A stretch of DNA of 64,000 nt from Bacteroidales bacterium (GTDB lineage: Bacteria > Bacteroidota > Bacteroidia > Bacteroidales > G3-4614). Of the stretch, positions 61,676 to 64,000 are shown one piece after another. Every line of letters starts with the position of its first letter. Within the stretch, counting starts at the first letter, position 1. The notes below the pieces were generated by a model. That model had not been told where the DNA came from and did no database searches. It saw only the letters and a list, made by a program, of their open reading frames with translations. Where the stretch lies: positions 1-64,000 of the forward strand of contig JAFYPQ010000031.1 of the NCBI GenBank assembly GCA_017559955.1, given 5' to 3'. The translations under genes were made by a program, and so were the position numbers.

Positions 61676-63259
61676 ATGAAATTCTCAATTAAAGGGAAAT
61701 TTGTTGATATATTTCGGCGAGATATTTATCCTGCCGAAATATCTATATTAGATGGCAAAATAGAATCTGTTAAACAAATTGAAGAGAGTCTCTTAAATGG
61801 AGAGAGCAATTATATAATGCCGGGATTTATAGATTCTCATTGTCATATCGAAAGCTCTATGCTAAATCCTATTGAATTTGGTCGTAACGCAATTAAACAC
61901 GGAACTATTGCATCGGTAAGCGATCCCCACGAAATTGCAAACGTATGTGGCATTGATGGATTGGAATATATGAATGAATGTGCAAAACTATCACCAATGA
62001 AGATATTCTTCTCTCTCCCCTCGTGTGTCCCTGCGGTTGATTTTGAGGTTACAGGTGCAAAAATCGATGCTGAAATTACAAAATCACTTATAAGTGATGA
62101 CCGCTATATTGCTTTAAGCGAGATGATGAATGTTCCGGGCGTTCTATTTAAGGATCCTGGAGTTATTGCGAAACTTGAAGCAGCAAAAGGCGTTGGCAAA
62201 CCTATCGACGGGCACGCTCCGGGAACAACAGGAGATGCTCTTAAACAATATATTTCAGAGGGCATATCAACCGACCACGAGGTTACTACCCTTGAAGAGG
62301 CAGAAGAGAAAATTGCTCTCGGTATGAAAATTCAAATCAGAGAGGGTAGCTCTGCGAAATCACTTGCTACCTTAATGCCCCTGATAGATAAATATCCCAG
62401 ATCGGTTTTACTATGTACCGATGACTATAAAGCCTTTGATTTAAGGAGTGGGTATATAAACAAATTGGTTGCTTGTGCCGTTAAAGGAGGATGTAATATT
62501 TATAATGTAATAAGAGCCGCTTCTGCCAATGTTGTTGAGCACTACAACATACCTGTCGGTTTACTGAGAGAAGGAGACGATGCCGACTTTATTATTGTAA
62601 ACAATCTTGACGAGTTTGATATTAAAGCAGCATATATTAAAGGGAAAGAGTGCAGTAATATTAATTACTTAAAATACGAAAAGTGTATAAACAGATTTGA
62701 AGCTGAGGCTATTAATGCCAATGATATTCCCAATCCTGATAAAGAACATATCATCGGATTGATAAAAGACTCTTTATGCACAAAACATTTAACCTCTTAC
62801 GACGAGAGCGATAATATTTCAACTCTTGTTTGTTATAACCGCTATCAAAAAGGGACAATACCTGCCTCAGCCGTAGTAAAAGGCTTTAACCTAAGTAAAG
62901 GGGCATTTGGCTCAACTGTTGGACACGACAGCCATAACATTACTGTCGTAGGCAAAAATAATAGAGCCATAGCAAAAGTTATTGAAACTTTAGTTAATAT
63001 GAAGGGAGGTATGGTGGTATATGACGAAGAGAATGTGTTATCCCTTCCTCTACCCATTGGAGGTTTAATGTCGAATAAATCGATTGATGAAGTATCGGCA
63101 GGATACAAGATTTTACACGATAAAATAAAAGAGTTGGGGTGCGACCTTCCCTCTCCCCTTATGACTCTCGCCTTTATGTCTCTGCCCGTTATACCCTCTC
63201 TTAAAATAACTACAAAGGGACTCTTTGATGTTGATAAATTTGAGTTTGTAAAACAGTAA
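61676..63259 (+). CDS. ade: Adenine deaminase
   Basis: A 527-aa amidohydrolase that converts adenine to hypoxanthine with release of ammonia. The metal site HxH appears in MPGFIDSHCHIESSMLNP (about residues 44-61), followed by HGTIASVSDPHEIANVCG; SEMMNVPGV, DGHAPG and STDHEVTTLEEA belong to the family core. The C-terminal half with KGAFGSTVGHDSHNITVVGKN is typical of the Ade subfamily rather than Add. The length is slightly short of the usual 550-600 residues. It is followed by a terminator shared with gyrB. Confidence 0.95.
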   Translation: MKFSIKGKFVDIFRRDIYPAEISILDGKIESVKQIEESLLNGESNYIMPGFIDSHCHIESSMLNPIEFGRNAIKHGTIASVSDPHEIANVCGIDGLEYMNECAKLSPMKIFFSLPSCVPAVDFEVTGAKIDAEITKSLISDDRYIALSEMMNVPGVLFKDPGVIAKLEAAKGVGKPIDGHAPGTTGDALKQYISEGISTDHEVTTLEEAEEKIALGMKIQIREGSSAKSLATLMPLIDKYPRSVLLCTDDYKAFDLRSGYINKLVACAVKGGCNIYNVIRAASANVVEHYNIPVGLLREGDDADFIIVNNLDEFDIKAAYIKGKECSNINYLKYEKCINRFEAEAINANDIPNPDKEHIIGLIKDSLCTKHLTSYDESDNISTLVCYNRYQKGTIPASAVVKGFNLSKGAFGSTVGHDSHNITVVGKNNRAIAKVIETLVNMKGGMVVYDEENVLSLPLPIGGLMSNKSIDEVSAGYKILHDKIKELGCDLPSPLMTLAFMSLPVIPSLKITTKGLFDVDKFEFVKQ

Positions 63260-63276
63260 ATTTTTCTCTTAAAACA

Positions 63277-63313
63277 ACGAAAAGCGGATTGCATAAAGCA
63301 ATCCGCTTTTCGT
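63277..63313. terminator. Bidirectional terminator between ade and gyrB
   Basis: ACGAAAAGCGGATTGC and its perfect complement form a 16-bp stem with loop ATAAA; the flanks are A-rich on one side and T-containing on the other. Confidence 0.9.
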
Positions 63314-63333
63314 TTGGGATTTCAATAAACAAA

Positions 63334-64000
63334 TTACGCATCGATATTTGCGTAAGTTGCATTTTTCTCTATAAACTCTTTACGAGGTAATACATCCTCA
63401 CCCATTAACATTGAGAAGATACGATCTGCCTCAGCCGCATTCTCAATTGTAACTTGGCGAAGTGTGCGAGTCTCGGGGTCCATAGTTGTCTCCCAAAGTT
63501 GTGTCGCATCCATCTCTCCAAGACCTTTGTAACGTTGAGTTGTTATCTCTCCATTATGCTTCAATGAGAATTGTTCACGTTGGAACTCATTCCAACAATA
63601 CTCCTGTACTTTTCCTGCTTTTGCCTTACACAAGTATAGAGGAGGAGTTGCAATATATAGGTGTCCGTTCTCAATCAATGGTCGCATATGGCGGAAGAAG
63701 AATGTCATAATTAGCGTTGCTATGTGGCTTCCGTCAACATCGGCATCGGTCATAATTATTATCTTGTGATAACGTAGCTTACTGATGTTTGCCTCTTTCG
63801 AGTCCTCCTCGGTTCCTATGGTTACACCCAATGCTGTATATATGTTACGTATCTCTTGACTCTCCAACACCTTATGGTGCATTGCTTTCTCCACGTTCAA
63901 TATTTTACCACGAAGAGGAAGAATTGCTTGGAAGTTACGATCACGTCCGCTCTTAGCTGTACCTCCCGCAGAGTCTCCCTCTACTAAGAATATTTCGCAT
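63334..64000 (-). CDS. gyrB: DNA gyrase subunit B, C-terminal part (runs off the window)
   Basis: The 3' part of gyrB. The frame is open to the window edge, where the TOPRIM start [39 protein letters not shown] can be read, so the gene continues past 64000. Visible marks are [45 protein letters not shown] and the C-terminal [21 protein letters not shown]. These are gyrase-specific (DGSHI; ANIDA end), unlike the parE copy at 53840-55708. An internal ATG at 63900 is not a start. Confidence 0.96.
   Translation of the reverse strand, partial: CEIFLVEGDSAGGTAKSGRDRNFQAILPLRGKILNVEKAMHHKVLESQEIRNIYTALGVTIGTEEDSKEANISKLRYHKIIIMTDADVDGSHIATLIMTFFFRHMRPLIENGHLYIATPPLYLCKAKAGKVQEYCWNEFQREQFSLKHNGEITTQRYKGLGEMDATQLWETTMDPETRTLRQVTIENAAEADRIFSMLMGEDVLPRKEFIEKNATYANIDA

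Noticed and set aside
63334-63900. A 188-aa stand-alone gene
   Set aside because: The frame continues without a stop to the window edge and reads as the gyrase TOPRIM domain, so it is the end of gyrB.
1-64000. CRISPR arrays, rRNA genes, insertion sequences or prophage
   Set aside because: No regularly spaced repeats, rRNA sequence, transposase or integrase was seen. The tRNA-linked islet is the only likely transferred segment.

Overview
This window comes from a low-GC, anaerobic member of the Bacteroidota, most likely a Bacteroidales relative from a gut-like habitat. The evidence is the set of families seen together: a SusC/SusD pair with the SusC-type DELVVVGYG junction, lipoproteins whose Cys is followed by acidic surface-export-like residues, proteins ending in type-A T9SS-like sorting domains, a three-subunit fumarate reductase, an NfnAB-type transhydrogenase, genes mostly without Shine-Dalgarno sequences, and many promoters of the Bacteroidetes form TTTG / ~19-23 bp / TAnnTTTG. 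The species cannot be named from the sequence.

Layout. Positions 1-180 hold the 3' end of a tRNA-Gly(GCC), a complete tRNA-Leu(UAA) and a strong terminator. Positions 181-2241 are a very AT-rich islet with an unrecognised 385-aa protein, a small lipoprotein and an apparent 3' gene remnant; it is flanked by a short repeat of the tRNA-Leu 3' end and its terminator tail. A cation-efflux gene follows (2263-3153, minus). A structured RNA with two mutually exclusive folds (about 3483-3636) then lies directly before a 68-aa HTH regulator. Positions 4000-8774 are a tight five-gene envelope operon (four lipoproteins and one predicted beta-barrel).

Positions 8843-24124 look like a protein-foraging region. 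A secreted M6 metalloprotease, a TSCPD protein and an FKBP are coupled on the minus strand. Divergent from them are a DUF5117-type metzincin, SusC, SusD and a secreted protein with a sorting-domain-like C-terminus. NADP-type glutamate dehydrogenase and a PepC-like cysteine aminopeptidase follow. No glycoside hydrolase is present, so this SusCD system probably handles peptides rather than glycans.

The rest is mainly core metabolism and housekeeping: argS, a biotin-dependent carboxylase/decarboxylase alpha subunit, mnmD, a second M6 protease, a SIMPL protein, cysS, lolD-like, tcdA, nfnBA, a methyltransferase, frdCAB, asd, an amidotransferase-dipeptidase fusion, a glutaminyl cyclase-like M28 protein, sufE, a POT peptide transporter, HU, a rhomboid protease, an EEP-family protein, an S41 protease, coaD, parE, nadB, an epimerase, nagB, a NagB-like/PIG-L fusion, ade and the 3' part of gyrB. 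The many proteases, the dipeptidase, the peptide importer, Gdh, Nfn and fumarate reductase fit an amino-acid/peptide-fermenting anaerobe; this is inference from gene content.

Most interesting leads: (1) the bistable leader RNA before the HTH gene; (2) the NagB-like/PIG-L fusion, whose NagB half has lost catalytic residues while a true NagB sits divergently beside it; (3) the tRNA-Leu-associated islet with a possible effector/lipoprotein pair; (4) the protease-centred SusCD locus; (5) an inverted-repeat-bounded intergenic element at 21080-21205.
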